Below are positions 46,251-63,185 of a DNA stretch of 64,000 nucleotides, in pieces. The stretch is from assembly GCF_026153515.1 (NCBI RefSeq), contig NZ_CP110644.1:5273501-5337500 (forward strand), written 5' to 3'. Source of the stretch: Pseudomonas sp. KU26590 (GTDB lineage: Bacteria; Pseudomonadota; Gammaproteobacteria; Pseudomonadales; Pseudomonadaceae). The notes beneath the pieces were generated by a model. That model was not told the origin of the DNA, did no database searches, and was given only the letters and a program-made list of their open reading frames with translations. Made by a program: the position numbers and the translations under genes. Each line of letters starts with the position of its first letter. The first letter of the stretch is position 1.

Positions 46251-47296
46251 GAGCTGTCCGTCTGCCCTGCCGGCGCGAGATCGACGAGTTCACGCACCAA
46301 AGCGGTGGCGAAGCATCCGGCCGGCAGGACGAATTCCAGTTGCAGAATGTCAGGCTCGGGATAATGCCACGTCAACCGCCCGATGGGCAGTCGCAGGATG
46401 CGCCGTTCATGCTCCATTCCCGCTTTTATCAACCAGTTACAGAGCGACGCCTCGCGCGCCGCGATGCTGTTTTCAAGCTCGGCGGTAGCGCCGGACGCCG
46501 GGGAGTCGCCCTCGCCCCACTGCGGCCCGGTCGGGTGCAGATCGAGGATCGCCAGCCGCGGGTCGCTGCACTCGGCTTCGCCTGCGGGGAAAAAACTGCG
46601 GCTGTCGGTGAAGGCCAGCAGATCGCCCACTTGCGCTCGTTGCCAGCTGCCATCGGCGACCCGCGCAGCCAAGACCTGATTGAACAGGTAGCTGCGGGCG
46701 GTGGAGAGCAACCGGGAGCGCACATTGCGCTGCTCGGGCAGGGCCTGACGCTCGGCATAGTGCCGGGCTTCACCCAGGTTCCCGCCTTCATGGCCGAAAC
46801 GCTGGGCGCCAAAATAGTTGGGGATGCCGTGCTGCCTGATCGACTCGAGACGTGCGTCCAGCCCGGCCTTGTCGGCCTGCAATTGCGTCAGCCGCAGCGT
46901 GAAGCCATTGGCGGCGTGGGCGCCCCGTTGCAGCTTGCGCTTGTGGCGTTTGCTGTCGAGGATCTTGAGAGAATCGTTTTGTGCCACCGACATGTCCGGA
47001 TCGGCCTTGCCCGGCAGCTGAATGCTGAACCACTGACGGGTCAACGCCTGACGGTCCTTCAAACCGGCGTAAGCGACGGTTCGCAACGACACGCCGGCCG
47101 CCTTGGCCAGACGCCGGGCCGCTTCCTCGGTGTTCAGGCCGCGTTTTTCGACCCACAGCCACAGGTGCTCGCCATCCCCGGAAAGCGGGATGTCGAGGAC
47201 TTCATCGACCTGAAAGTCTTCGGCAGTGGCCTTCAGCACGGCAGTACCCAACGCATCGCCATAGGCTCTCGGGCCCAGAAGTTCGAGCTCGGTCAT
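46238..47296 (-). CDS. truD: TruD, tRNA pseudouridine(13) synthase
   Basis: A 352-residue pseudouridine synthase for U13 of tRNA-Glu. The catalytic aspartate D81 lies in the family motif [15 protein letters not shown]. The N-terminal [30 protein letters not shown] is typical. The TruD insertion domain occupies about residues 150-300. It overlaps ispF by four bases (ATGA-type) and surE by 13. Confidence 0.97.
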
Positions 47297-47766
47297 GCGC
47301 TGATCAACAACGCAACGGCGTGCACGGCGATGCCTTCTTCACGGCCGGTGAAGCCGAGCTTTTCAGTGGTGGTGGCCTTGACATTGACCTGGTCGATGTC
47401 GACCTGGAGGTCTTCGGCAATCAAGGCGCGCATGGTTTCGATGTGCGGCGCCATCTTCGGCGCCTGCGCAACGATGGTGGCGTCGACGTTGCCGACCTTC
47501 CAGCCCTTGCCCTGCACTTGCTTGAGCACGTGACGAAGCAGAACCCGGCTGTCGGCGCCCTTGAATTGCGGATCGGTGTCCGGGAAATGCTTGCCGATGT
47601 CGCCCAGCGCGGCAGCACCCAAGAGGGCGTCGCTCAGCGCATGCAGCACTACATCGCCATCGGAATGCGCGAGCAAACCCGACGTGTGCGCAATCCGCAC
47701 GCCGCCCAAGGTAATGAAATCGCCTTCAGCGAAACGGTGCACATCGTAGCCGTGGCCAATACGCAT
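47293..47766 (-). CDS. ispF: IspF, 2-C-methyl-D-erythritol 2,4-cyclodiphosphate synthase
   Basis: A 157-residue enzyme of the non-mevalonate isoprenoid pathway. The zinc ligands are D8 and H10 (GHGYDVH), with the later [21 protein letters not shown]. The family start [10 protein letters not shown] fixes the ATG at 47766, which follows directly after the T-run of a hairpin terminator. No ribosome binding site can be placed. ispD, the enzyme two steps earlier, lies 3.3 kb away in this window. Confidence 0.97.
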   Translation of the reverse strand: MRIGHGYDVHRFAEGDFITLGGVRIAHTSGLLAHSDGDVVLHALSDALLGAAALGDIGKHFPDTDPQFKGADSRVLLRHVLKQVQGKGWKVGNVDATIVAQAPKMAPHIETMRALIAEDLQVDIDQVNVKATTTEKLGFTGREEGIAVHAVALLISA

Positions 47767-47797
47767 AAAAAAACGCCCTGAAAAAGTCAGGGCGTGA
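47767..47797 (-). terminator. Hairpin terminator abutting the ispF start codon
   Basis: On the minus strand, CACGCCCTG and CAGGGCGT form a stem around a short T-rich loop, followed by seven T and then immediately the ispF ATG. It lies about 75 bases past the fghA stop codon and presumably ends the frmA-fghA transcript. Confidence 0.85.
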
Positions 47798-47872
47798 TTC
47801 TACCTACTTTGACCGACATTAGGGTCGGCCCGCGCTCAATTGCCCGTGACGCTGCAATTGAGGGCGAGGACG

Positions 47873-48718
47873 TCAGTCGGCCAAGGCTCGGGCGTGATGG
47901 CGCAAGTGGTCTTCGATGAAGCTGGCGATGAAGTAATAGCTGTGGTCATAACCCGGCTGCATGCGCAATTCCAGAGGATGACCAGCCGCCTTCGCCGCCT
48001 GAACCAACGATTCCGGCTTGAGCTGATTGCCGAGGAAGTCATCGCGATCGCCTTGGTCCACCAGCAGTGGCAAGCGCTCGGTGGCCTCGGCGATCAGCAC
48101 GCTGGCGTCCCACTCACGCCAGCGCGAACGGTCTTCGCCCAGGTAGCGGGAAAACGCTTTTTGTCCCCACGGGCAATCCATCGGGTTGCAGATGGGCGAG
48201 AACGCCGACACCGATTGATAGCGGCCCGGGTTGCGCAATGCACCGACCAGCGCGCCGTGGCCACCCATGGAATGCCCGCTGATGCTGCGTTTGTCCGAGG
48301 CCGGGAAGTGCGCCTCGATCAACGCGGGCAGCTCGCTGATCACGTAGTCGTACATGCGGTAGTGCCGAGCCCACGGTTGCTCGGCGGCGTTCAGGTAAAA
48401 GCCGGCGCCCAGGCCGAAGTCGTAGGCCTTGTCCGGATCATCCGGCACGTCGGCGCCACGCGGGCTGGTGTCCGGCGCCACGATGATCAGTCCCAGCTCC
48501 GCCGCGATGCGCAGCGCACCGGCCTTCTGCATGAAGTTCTCGTCGGTGCAAGTCAGCCCTGACAACCAATAGACCACCGGCAGCTTGCCGCCCTGCTCCG
48601 CTTGCGGAGGCAGATACACCGCGAACACCATGTCGCAGCCGAGCACGTCGGAATGATGTTTGTAACGCTTATGCCAGCCGCCGAAGCTTTTCTGGCACGA
48701 GATGTTTTCCAGACTCAT
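47873..48718 (-). CDS. fghA: S-formylglutathione hydrolase
   Basis: A 281-residue esterase-D-type hydrolase that completes glutathione-dependent formaldehyde oxidation by releasing formate and glutathione. The nucleophile elbow SGHSMGGHGAL and the esterase D signature YWLSGLTCTDENFMQKAG are present. The start at 48718 gives the family N-terminus MSLENISCQKSFGGWHKRYKH; the frame open upstream is unlikely coding. It follows frmA, separated by a 76-base imperfect palindrome. Confidence 0.96.
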   Translation of the reverse strand: MSLENISCQKSFGGWHKRYKHHSDVLGCDMVFAVYLPPQAEQGGKLPVVYWLSGLTCTDENFMQKAGALRIAAELGLIIVAPDTSPRGADVPDDPDKAYDFGLGAGFYLNAAEQPWARHYRMYDYVISELPALIEAHFPASDKRSISGHSMGGHGALVGALRNPGRYQSVSAFSPICNPMDCPWGQKAFSRYLGEDRSRWREWDASVLIAEATERLPLLVDQGDRDDFLGNQLKPESLVQAAKAAGHPLELRMQPGYDHSYYFIASFIEDHLRHHARALAD

Positions 48719-48730
48719 GGGCTTCTCCGG

Positions 48731-48806
48731 GCGGCAAACTGCAAGCCTTGAGCGGCAAGAGGTCATGACACGCCCCTCTTGCCGCTTACCGCTTGAAGCT
48801 TGCCGC
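48731..48806. repeat. Large imperfect palindrome between frmA and fghA
   Basis: Arms of 32 bases (starting GCGGCAAACTGCAAGCCTTG and ending in GCTTGAAGCTTGCCGC) complement each other with few mismatches around a 12-base loop. It fills almost all of the 94-base gap between frmA and fghA. The GCTTGAAGCTTGCCGC-type arm resembles a dispersed repeat I recall from fluorescens/syringae genomes. Confidence 0.8.
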
Positions 48807-48812
48807 TGCTCC

Positions 48813-49937
<1,125 letters not shown>

Positions 49938-50028
49938 CTAAATAAAAACGAGCCCAGAGTGTAATGCAGTGCCGGGTGATTAATAATCGGCCTTAAAGCA
50001 AAACATTAATGCTGTGCAGGGACAATCA

Positions 50029-50940
50029 ATGCAGGTCAATCGCTGGGAAGGTCTGGACGAGTTTGTCGCCGTGGCCGAGTGCGGGCAATTCACCGCAGCG
50101 GCAGAAAGGCTTGGGGTGTCGTCGTCGCACATCAGTCGGCAGATCGCGCGGCTGGAAGAACGCTTGCAGACGCGCCTGCTCTATCGCAGCACCCGGAAAG
50201 TCGCGCTGACCGAGGCGGGTCAGACGTTTCTGCACCACTGTCAGCGCTTGCAGGACGGGCGCGAGGAAGCGTTGCGCGCGGTAACGGACCTGACCAGCGA
50301 GCCGAAGGGACTGCTGCGGATGACCTGTGCCGTCGCCTACGGCGAAAGGTTCATCGCCCCTTTGGTGACACGCTTCATGGAGGACTACCCGCAACTGCGC
50401 GTGGACATCGAGCTGACCAACAACACGCTGGATCTGGTGCATGAAGGCCTGGACCTGGCGATCCGGCTGGGTCGCTTGCAGGAATCCCGACTGGTGGCCG
50501 CCCGACTCGCGCCGCGCAAGATGTACCTGTGCGCCTCCCCCGCTTATATCGAACGCTATGGCCGGCCCCACAGCGTGTCGGAACTGGCGCGACACAACTG
50601 CCTGATCGGCAGCTCGGACAGTTGGCTGCTACAACAAAACGGGCGGGAATTTTCCCAACGGGTGCAAGGCAACTGGCGCTGCAACAGTGGGCAGGCAGTG
50701 CTCGATGCGGCGTTGCGTGGGGTCGGGCTGTGTCAGCTGCCGGATTACTACGTGCTGGAGCATCTCAAGCGCGGTGCGCTGGTGTCGTTACTGGATGCCC
50801 ATCAGCCACCGAACACCGCCGTCTGGGCGCTGTACCCCCAACAGCGGCATCTGTCGCCCAAGGTGAGAAAGCTGGTGGATTATCTTAAGGCGGGATTGGC
50901 GTCGCGGGATGAGTACAGTAATCATGCCGATCCTTTGTAG
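50029..50940 (+). CDS. LysR-type transcriptional regulator
   Basis: A 303-residue LysR protein with an N-terminal HTH (DEFVAVAECGQFTAAAERLGVSSSHISRQIARLEERLQ) and an effector-binding domain (about residues 90-295). ATG 50029 has AGGGA six bases upstream and is preferred to a GTG five codons earlier. It is divergent from frmA with a 103-base spacer, so it may control the formaldehyde genes; that is inference from position. The stop codon TAG lies inside the left arm of a REP element. Confidence 0.92.
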   Translation: MQVNRWEGLDEFVAVAECGQFTAAAERLGVSSSHISRQIARLEERLQTRLLYRSTRKVALTEAGQTFLHHCQRLQDGREEALRAVTDLTSEPKGLLRMTCAVAYGERFIAPLVTRFMEDYPQLRVDIELTNNTLDLVHEGLDLAIRLGRLQESRLVAARLAPRKMYLCASPAYIERYGRPHSVSELARHNCLIGSSDSWLLQQNGREFSQRVQGNWRCNSGQAVLDAALRGVGLCQLPDYYVLEHLKRGALVSLLDAHQPPNTAVWALYPQQRHLSPKVRKLVDYLKAGLASRDEYSNHADPL

Positions 50941-51024
50941 GAGTGCGCTTACGTGCGAATGCACAGTGTCAGGCTGCAACGACGGTGCAGACCTACCGCG
51001 TTCGCGGGCAAGCGCGCTCCTACA
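50936..51024. repeat. REP pair overlapping the LysR stop codon
   Basis: The left arm TTGTAGGAGTGCGCTTACGT and the right arm ending AAGCGCGCTCCTACA face each other over about 40 bases. The left arm has diverged more. This is a third REP sequence class in the window (core GCGCGCTTGCCCGCGA on the complement). It lies between the LysR gene and convergent ispD. Confidence 0.8.
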
Positions 51025-51066
51025 CAAGCAAAAACAGCGAATGTACCCGCCTTCATTGCAAGCTGA

Positions 51067-51777
51067 TCAGCCGTTGAATTCCACCCGACGCTGGCGCAGC
51101 CATTCTAGGTCTTCCGGTCGTGTGACCTTGATGTTGTCGGCGCGCCCTTCGATCAGACGCGGCGATTGCCCGGCCCACTCGATGGCCGAGGCTTCATCGG
51201 TGATCGCCACGTTCGACACCAGACTGTCGGCCAGCGCCCGGTGCAGCGCACCCAGACGAAACATCTGCGGCGTATAGGCCTGCCAGATAAGGCTGCGATC
51301 CACGGTTTCGGTCACGCGACCATTGGCATCGGCGCGCTTGAGAGTGTCTTTCGCCGGCACGGCCAGCAAACCGCCCACCGGGTCATCCGCCAGTTCGCCA
51401 AGCAGATTATCGAGATCCGAACGTGCCAGGTTCGGGCGCGCGGCGTCATGCACCAGCACCCAATCGTTGTCATCGGCGCCGTTGGCATGCAGGTGCAGCA
51501 GCGCATTGAGCACCGAGTCCGAACGCTCTTTGCCGCCGGCGACCTGCTGGATACGGGAATCCAGCGCGCAGGGCAGCGTGGGCCAATAAGGGTCGTCCAC
51601 AGCCAGACTGACCACCAGGCCCTTGAGCCGAGGATGATCGAGAAAGCAAAGCAGGCTGTGTTCAAGAATCGTGAGGCCGCCCAGTTGCAGGTATTGCTTG
51701 GGACGGTCTGCCGCCATGCGCGCGCCAACGCCCGCTGCGGGAATCACTGCCCAGAAGGCAGGAAGGGATTGAGTCAT
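51067..51777 (-). CDS. ispD: IspD, MEP cytidylyltransferase
   Basis: A 236-residue enzyme that joins CTP and 2-C-methyl-D-erythritol 4-phosphate in isoprenoid synthesis. The nucleotide-binding N-terminus (WAVIPAAGVGARMAADRPKQYLQL), VLVHDAARPNL, and the ITDEASAIEW/NIKVTRPEDL motifs are present. The ATG at 51777 (MTQSLPAFWAV) is preferred over a frame 27 codons longer. It lies 10 bases after ftsB on the same strand, a typical ftsB-ispD pair. Confidence 0.97.
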   Translation of the reverse strand: MTQSLPAFWAVIPAAGVGARMAADRPKQYLQLGGLTILEHSLLCFLDHPRLKGLVVSLAVDDPYWPTLPCALDSRIQQVAGGKERSDSVLNALLHLHANGADDNDWVLVHDAARPNLARSDLDNLLGELADDPVGGLLAVPAKDTLKRADANGRVTETVDRSLIWQAYTPQMFRLGALHRALADSLVSNVAITDEASAIEWAGQSPRLIEGRADNIKVTRPEDLEWLRQRRVEFNG

Positions 51778-51787
51778 TACACCAACG

Positions 51788-52066
51788 TCACTGTGCCAAC
51801 TGATAAAGGGTTTCGCCGTCCTTGACCATGCCCAGTTCATGACGGGCACGCTCTTCAACGGTTTCGAGGCCTTTTTTCAGCTCCAGCACTTCCGCGTCGA
51901 GGACCCGGTTGCGCTCCAGCAGAGCATCGTTTTCGGCGTGTTGATCGGCGATTTGCTGAGTCAGACTGGCCACCTGCGCGAGACTGCCGTTACCTACCCA
52001 TAGGCGATACTGCAAGCCAGCGAGCATCAAAAGCAGAACGAGGAACAACCAGTTAGGACTGCGCAT
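51788..52066 (-). CDS. ftsB: FtsB, divisome membrane protein
   Basis: A 92-residue bitopic protein. One transmembrane helix (NWLFLVLLLMLAGLQYRLWVG) is followed by a periplasmic coiled coil (VASLTQQIADQHAENDALLERN...) and the conserved EERARHELGMVKDGETLYQL. With FtsL and FtsQ it helps activate septal peptidoglycan synthesis. It is upstream of ispD and downstream of eno, with two hairpins in the 159-base gap before it. Confidence 0.95.
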   Translation of the reverse strand: MRSPNWLFLVLLLMLAGLQYRLWVGNGSLAQVASLTQQIADQHAENDALLERNRVLDAEVLELKKGLETVEERARHELGMVKDGETLYQLAQ

Positions 52067-52121
52067 TGTGAATATCTGTTACCCGGCGAATAAAGACAGC
52101 AAAACCGACCATTTCAAATGC

Positions 52122-52190
52122 CCATGAGCCCGGTGGTCACCGGGCTCATGGATCAGGACGACAAGAGAAGTCACGCTTCAGTGACTTCTC
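52122..52190 (-). terminator. Two stacked hairpins between eno and ftsB
   Basis: Reading away from eno on the minus strand, the first hairpin is GAGAAGTCAC/GTGACTTCTC (52165-52190). The second is CCATGAGCCCGGTG/CACCGGGCTCATGG with a two-base loop (52122-52151). Neither has a long T-tract, so they may reduce, rather than stop, read-through from eno into ftsB. Confidence 0.6.
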
Positions 52191-52225
52191 CTGCAACGCC
52201 TGCTGCCTTTTTACCATCTTTGCAA

Positions 52226-53578
<1,353 letters not shown>

Positions 53579-53682
53579 CTAGGACAACGGGCAGGCCCTG
53601 AAACGAGAATTTTCCCGACCCTTCGGTCGGGAAAACAACGAACGGCACTCTACCGGAGGGTTCGGCGCCGGTGAAGCGGGTT

Positions 53683-56195
<2,513 letters not shown>

Positions 56196-56446
56196 TTAAA
56201 GCGGTCAGAGCCGCCGGGGAAAGCGAAGGAAGGCCGAAGCCCCCGACAACCTGCGTGTCTCACTGTGCATTTTCGAATCTGTCGCGCCCAAGTCAGCGAC
56301 CGACCCAGAAAAGGTCTGTCCGTGGCTCGCCACATTTTTGAGAATCGCCCAGTAAAAACTGGCTGGTAATCGGCAACTTGCGTCGTTCCGGAAGGATCGA
56401 CATAAGCTGTATCAAGAAGGGAGCGTAGTCTACCGGAAAGGCCCTT

Positions 56447-57784
56447 TCAGCTCAAACTTTGGTCATTCGTCGGTGGCAACCAGTGCAATCGCCAGTCGCC
56501 ACGGGGGCTGGCGTCCAGTCCCGGAAGGTTTGCCACGGCCAATAACTGCTCGCCGCGGTACAACAGCGGCAATCGGCCGCGCAGAAACACAGGCACACCC
56601 TTCTCGTTGAGCAGCCTTTTCAAGTCTCGACGTCCACGATCGGGCACATCAAAGGTTTCGCCGCCCTGGCGGTAATGCACGTGCAGACCTCCCGCCGGCG
56701 CCGCGCCGAGTATCTGCAACATGCCATTGCCCGGCAAGGTGAGGGGTTGCGAGGCCAGGGACCAGTCTTGCGAGCCGGCAACGTTTTTCAGCCAGATGCC
56801 CGACAGCCACCAGATCCGCCCCTCGGCACGGTGCATCTGACCCTCGGCCAGTCGCCAGATGGGCCGACCGTCCGGCCCGGCATCGCGCAACGAATCCCAG
56901 CCTGCCCAGTGATCGGTATCGGGCAATCGAGTGAGCGGCGCCAGCCAGTGGCGCAGTGCATTGCGTTGCCGGGCGGGTGACAGCGCTTCGAGCGGCGCGA
57001 GTTCAAGGGAGGGCATGTCCAGCCAGGGCCAGGGGCACGGCGTATCAGCGAGGGCGAGGTCCTGCACCGCCAGTTCGTCCAGCAACTGCTGGGCCTCGGC
57101 CAGGTGCGCGGCGCTGCGGGCCATGCTCGCAATCGCTTGCGGCCAGCGCGTCGTCACCAGCGGCAATACGTGGCTGCGCAGGTAGTTGCGCGAAAAGCGG
57201 CTGTCCTTGTTGCTCGGGTCCTCGATCCAGCTCAAGCCCTGTTCCCGGGCATAGGCCTCGAGGGTTGCGCGGGATTCGTCCAACAGTGGCCGAAATAGCT
57301 GTCCTGCGCCCAAAGGACGCTGCGCCGGCATGGCGGCCAGCCCGCGCACCCCGGCGCCGCGCAGCAGGCGGAACAGCAGCGTTTCAGCCTGATCGTCACG
57401 GTGCTGGGCAGTGAGCAGCACCTCGCCCGCCCCGAGGTTCGAGTTAAACGCGGCGTAGCGAGCGTCCCGCGCAGCTTGCTCAAGACTCGCGCCTGGGCGC
57501 ACCTGAACGTCGATGACCTGCATCGGCACGCCCAGAATCTGACACATCTGCCGGCAATGCACCGGCCACGAGGCCGCCACCGCCTGGAGGCCATGGTTGA
57601 CGTGAACAGCGGTCAGAGGAGGAAGCGGGTGAACCCTGGCCAGTTCCGCCAGCAGGTGAAGCAGAACGGTGGAATCGAGCCCACCGGAGAAGGCGACGCG
57701 CCAGGCGGCTGCAGCGCGCCAGGGTTCCAGGCGCGACAGCAGACGTCTGGAGAGTGCGAGTGCGATGCTGTCCGGTTTGCTCAT
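56447..57784 (-). CDS. tilS: TilS, tRNA-Ile lysidine synthetase
   Basis: A 445-residue ATP-dependent ligase that converts C34 of the CAU tRNA-Ile2 to lysidine. The PP-loop is FSGGLDS at residues 32-38. The N-terminal domain includes AVHVNHGLQ and LTAQHRDDQAETLLFRLLRG. TilS substrate-binding and C-terminal domains follow (FDVPDRGRRDLKRLLNEKGVP). It follows accA by 80 bases on the same strand. Confidence 0.97.
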   Translation of the reverse strand: MSKPDSIALALSRRLLSRLEPWRAAAAWRVAFSGGLDSTVLLHLLAELARVHPLPPLTAVHVNHGLQAVAASWPVHCRQMCQILGVPMQVIDVQVRPGASLEQAARDARYAAFNSNLGAGEVLLTAQHRDDQAETLLFRLLRGAGVRGLAAMPAQRPLGAGQLFRPLLDESRATLEAYAREQGLSWIEDPSNKDSRFSRNYLRSHVLPLVTTRWPQAIASMARSAAHLAEAQQLLDELAVQDLALADTPCPWPWLDMPSLELAPLEALSPARQRNALRHWLAPLTRLPDTDHWAGWDSLRDAGPDGRPIWRLAEGQMHRAEGRIWWLSGIWLKNVAGSQDWSLASQPLTLPGNGMLQILGAAPAGGLHVHYRQGGETFDVPDRGRRDLKRLLNEKGVPVFLRGRLPLLYRGEQLLAVANLPGLDASPRGDWRLHWLPPTNDQSLS

Positions 57785-57820
57785 GCTGGTTAACCCTGCT
57801 TAAAGCTCGCCGGACCGGTA

Positions 57821-57844
57821 AGCGTCACCGGGTTCGGTGACGCT
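57821..57844 (-). terminator. Hairpin between accA and tilS
   Basis: The perfect stem AGCGTCACCG/CGGTGACGCT with a four-base loop is bracketed by GGACCG and CGGTCC. It lies 21 bases past the accA stop codon on the minus strand. There is no T-tract; it is likely an attenuating or mRNA-stabilising hairpin rather than a strong terminator. Confidence 0.5.
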
Positions 57845-57864
57845 CCTCTTGCAGATCGGTCCGG

Positions 57865-58812
57865 TTAAAGGCCATAGCTCATCAGGCGGTCGTAACGGCG
57901 GGTCAACAGCGCGTCGTTATCGAACTTCTGGAGCATGCTCAGTTGGCTGCTCAATTCCTCGCGGATCGATGCTGCGGCAGCGGCCGGATCACGGTGCGCG
58001 CCGCCCAATGGCTCGTTGATCACCTTGTCGACGATGCCAAGGCCTTTCAAACGCTCGGCAGTGATGCCCATCGCTTCGGCTGCATCCGGCGCTTTTTCGG
58101 CGGTTTTCCACAGGATGGAAGCACAGCCTTCCGGCGAGATCACGGCGTACGTCGAGTACTGCAGCATGTTCAGCTGATCGCACACGCCAATCGCCAGTGC
58201 GCCGCCCGAACCGCCTTCGCCAATCACGGTGGCAATGATCGGGGTCTTCAATCGCGCCATGACGCGCAGGTTCCAGGCGATGGCTTCGCTCTGGTTACGC
58301 TCTTCGGCGTCAATGCCAGGGTAAGCGCCCGGCGTGTCGATGAAGGTCAGGATCGGCATCTTGAAGCGCTCCGCCATTTCCATCAGGCGGCAGGCCTTGC
58401 GATAGCCTTCAGGGCGCGGCATGCCGAAGTTGCGGCGAACTTTCTCGCGCACTTCGCGGCCCTTCTGATGACCGATCACCATCACTGGCTGCTCGTTCAA
58501 GCGGGCGATACCGCCAACGATGGCCGCGTCGTCGGAGAAGTGGCGATCGCCATGCAGCTCGTCGAACTCGGTGAAGATGTGTTGAATGTAGTCCAGCGTG
58601 TACGGACGACGCGGATGACGCGCCATGCGCGCGATCTGCCAACTGGTCAGGTTGCCGAAAATGCTTTCGGTGAGCGTATTGCTCTTCTCTTGCAGTCGAG
58701 AGATTTCGTCGCCGATGTTCAGCGAGTTGTCATTGCCTACCAGACGCAGCTCTTCAATCTTGGCTTGCAGGTCAGCAATCGGCTGTTCGAAATCCAGAAA
58801 ATTCGGGTTCAT
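57865..58812 (-). CDS. accA: Acetyl-CoA carboxylase carboxyltransferase alpha subunit
   Basis: A 315-residue subunit that, with AccD, transfers carboxyl from biotin to acetyl-CoA, committing it to fatty acid synthesis. Characteristic segments are [48 protein letters not shown] and [17 protein letters not shown]. The ATG at 58812 ([16 protein letters not shown]) gives the family start; the longer frame adds 21 unlikely residues. It lies 127 bases after dnaE. Confidence 0.98.
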   Translation of the reverse strand: MNPNFLDFEQPIADLQAKIEELRLVGNDNSLNIGDEISRLQEKSNTLTESIFGNLTSWQIARMARHPRRPYTLDYIQHIFTEFDELHGDRHFSDDAAIVGGIARLNEQPVMVIGHQKGREVREKVRRNFGMPRPEGYRKACRLMEMAERFKMPILTFIDTPGAYPGIDAEERNQSEAIAWNLRVMARLKTPIIATVIGEGGSGGALAIGVCDQLNMLQYSTYAVISPEGCASILWKTAEKAPDAAEAMGITAERLKGLGIVDKVINEPLGGAHRDPAAAAASIREELSSQLSMLQKFDNDALLTRRYDRLMSYGL

Positions 58813-58939
58813 AGGCATCCGTCTTGGGTCGACGGCCAAGAGGCCGGCCGGTTGATCCGATAAGCGCCATACCATAATGGAGCGGGCGCCTTTCGGTCGA
58901 GTTTAAAGTGTCGAATCAAAAATGTTGAGCTGATCGGTG

Positions 58940-62461
<3,522 letters not shown>

Positions 62462-62532
62462 GGTTGATCCTATGGTGCACAAAAAACGAAGGCCGGATTG
62501 TACCGGCCATTCAGAAAAACATCAGCCTGCGA

Positions 62533-63174
62533 TCAACTGAGTGGCAGCGACGTGAAGCCGGTCGAGATCAACATGTCCCGCGCCGCCCAGGCCTGACGGA
62601 CCGGCCCAAATGAACGCCGGTGAATGGGCGTCGGCCCCAAACGCGCCAAGGCCTCAAGGTGCACGGCCGTCGGATAACCCTTGTGGCCGCCGATGCCGTA
62701 ACCCGGATAAAGCAGCTCCATGCGCGCCATTTCCCGGTCGCGACTGACTTTGGCCAGAATCGAGGCGGCAGCAATCGCCGGTACGTGGGCATCGCCCTGA
62801 ATGACCGGCGCGCTGGGCACCGACAGCTGCGGGCAGCGGTTGCCGTCGATCAGCGCCAGTTTCGGCGTGATGATCAAGCCTTCTACCGCGCGCTTCATTG
62901 CCAGCATGGTGGCGTGAAGAATGTTCAGCTCATCGATCTCTTCGACTTCGGCCCGCGCTATATGCCAGCACAGCGCCTTCTCGCAGATCTCGTCGAAAAG
63001 CCTTTCGCGTTTGGCTTCGGTGAGTTTCTTCGAATCATTCAGGCCCAGAATCGGGCGCTTGGGGTCGAGGATGACCGCCGCAGTGACAACGGCGCCACAC
63101 AGTGGGCCGCGGCCGACTTCGTCGACACCGGCGACCAGTTCTTCGACAAGGTTGAAGTCCAGACCCATTTGCAT
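62533..63174 (-). CDS. rnhB: RnhB, ribonuclease HII
   Basis: A 213-residue RNase HII that excises ribonucleotides from DNA. Acidic catalytic residues lie in [12 protein letters not shown], with [18 protein letters not shown] typical of the family. I use the ATG at 63174 ([12 protein letters not shown]), with AGCAGG upstream. An ATG at 63189 overlapping the lpxB stop (ATGA) would add five residues. The lpxB-rnhB-dnaE order is conserved in gamma-proteobacteria. Confidence 0.96.
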   Translation of the reverse strand: MQMGLDFNLVEELVAGVDEVGRGPLCGAVVTAAVILDPKRPILGLNDSKKLTEAKRERLFDEICEKALCWHIARAEVEEIDELNILHATMLAMKRAVEGLIITPKLALIDGNRCPQLSVPSAPVIQGDAHVPAIAAASILAKVSRDREMARMELLYPGYGIGGHKGYPTAVHLEALARLGPTPIHRRSFGPVRQAWAARDMLISTGFTSLPLS

Positions 63175-63185
63175 TGATTGCCTGC

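Noticed and set aside
53610..53637. Hairpin TTTTCCCGACC-CTTC-GGTCGGGAAAA between kdsA and eno as a terminator
   Set aside because: On the kdsA/eno strand the stem is followed by A-rich rather than T-rich sequence, so intrinsic termination is not supported.
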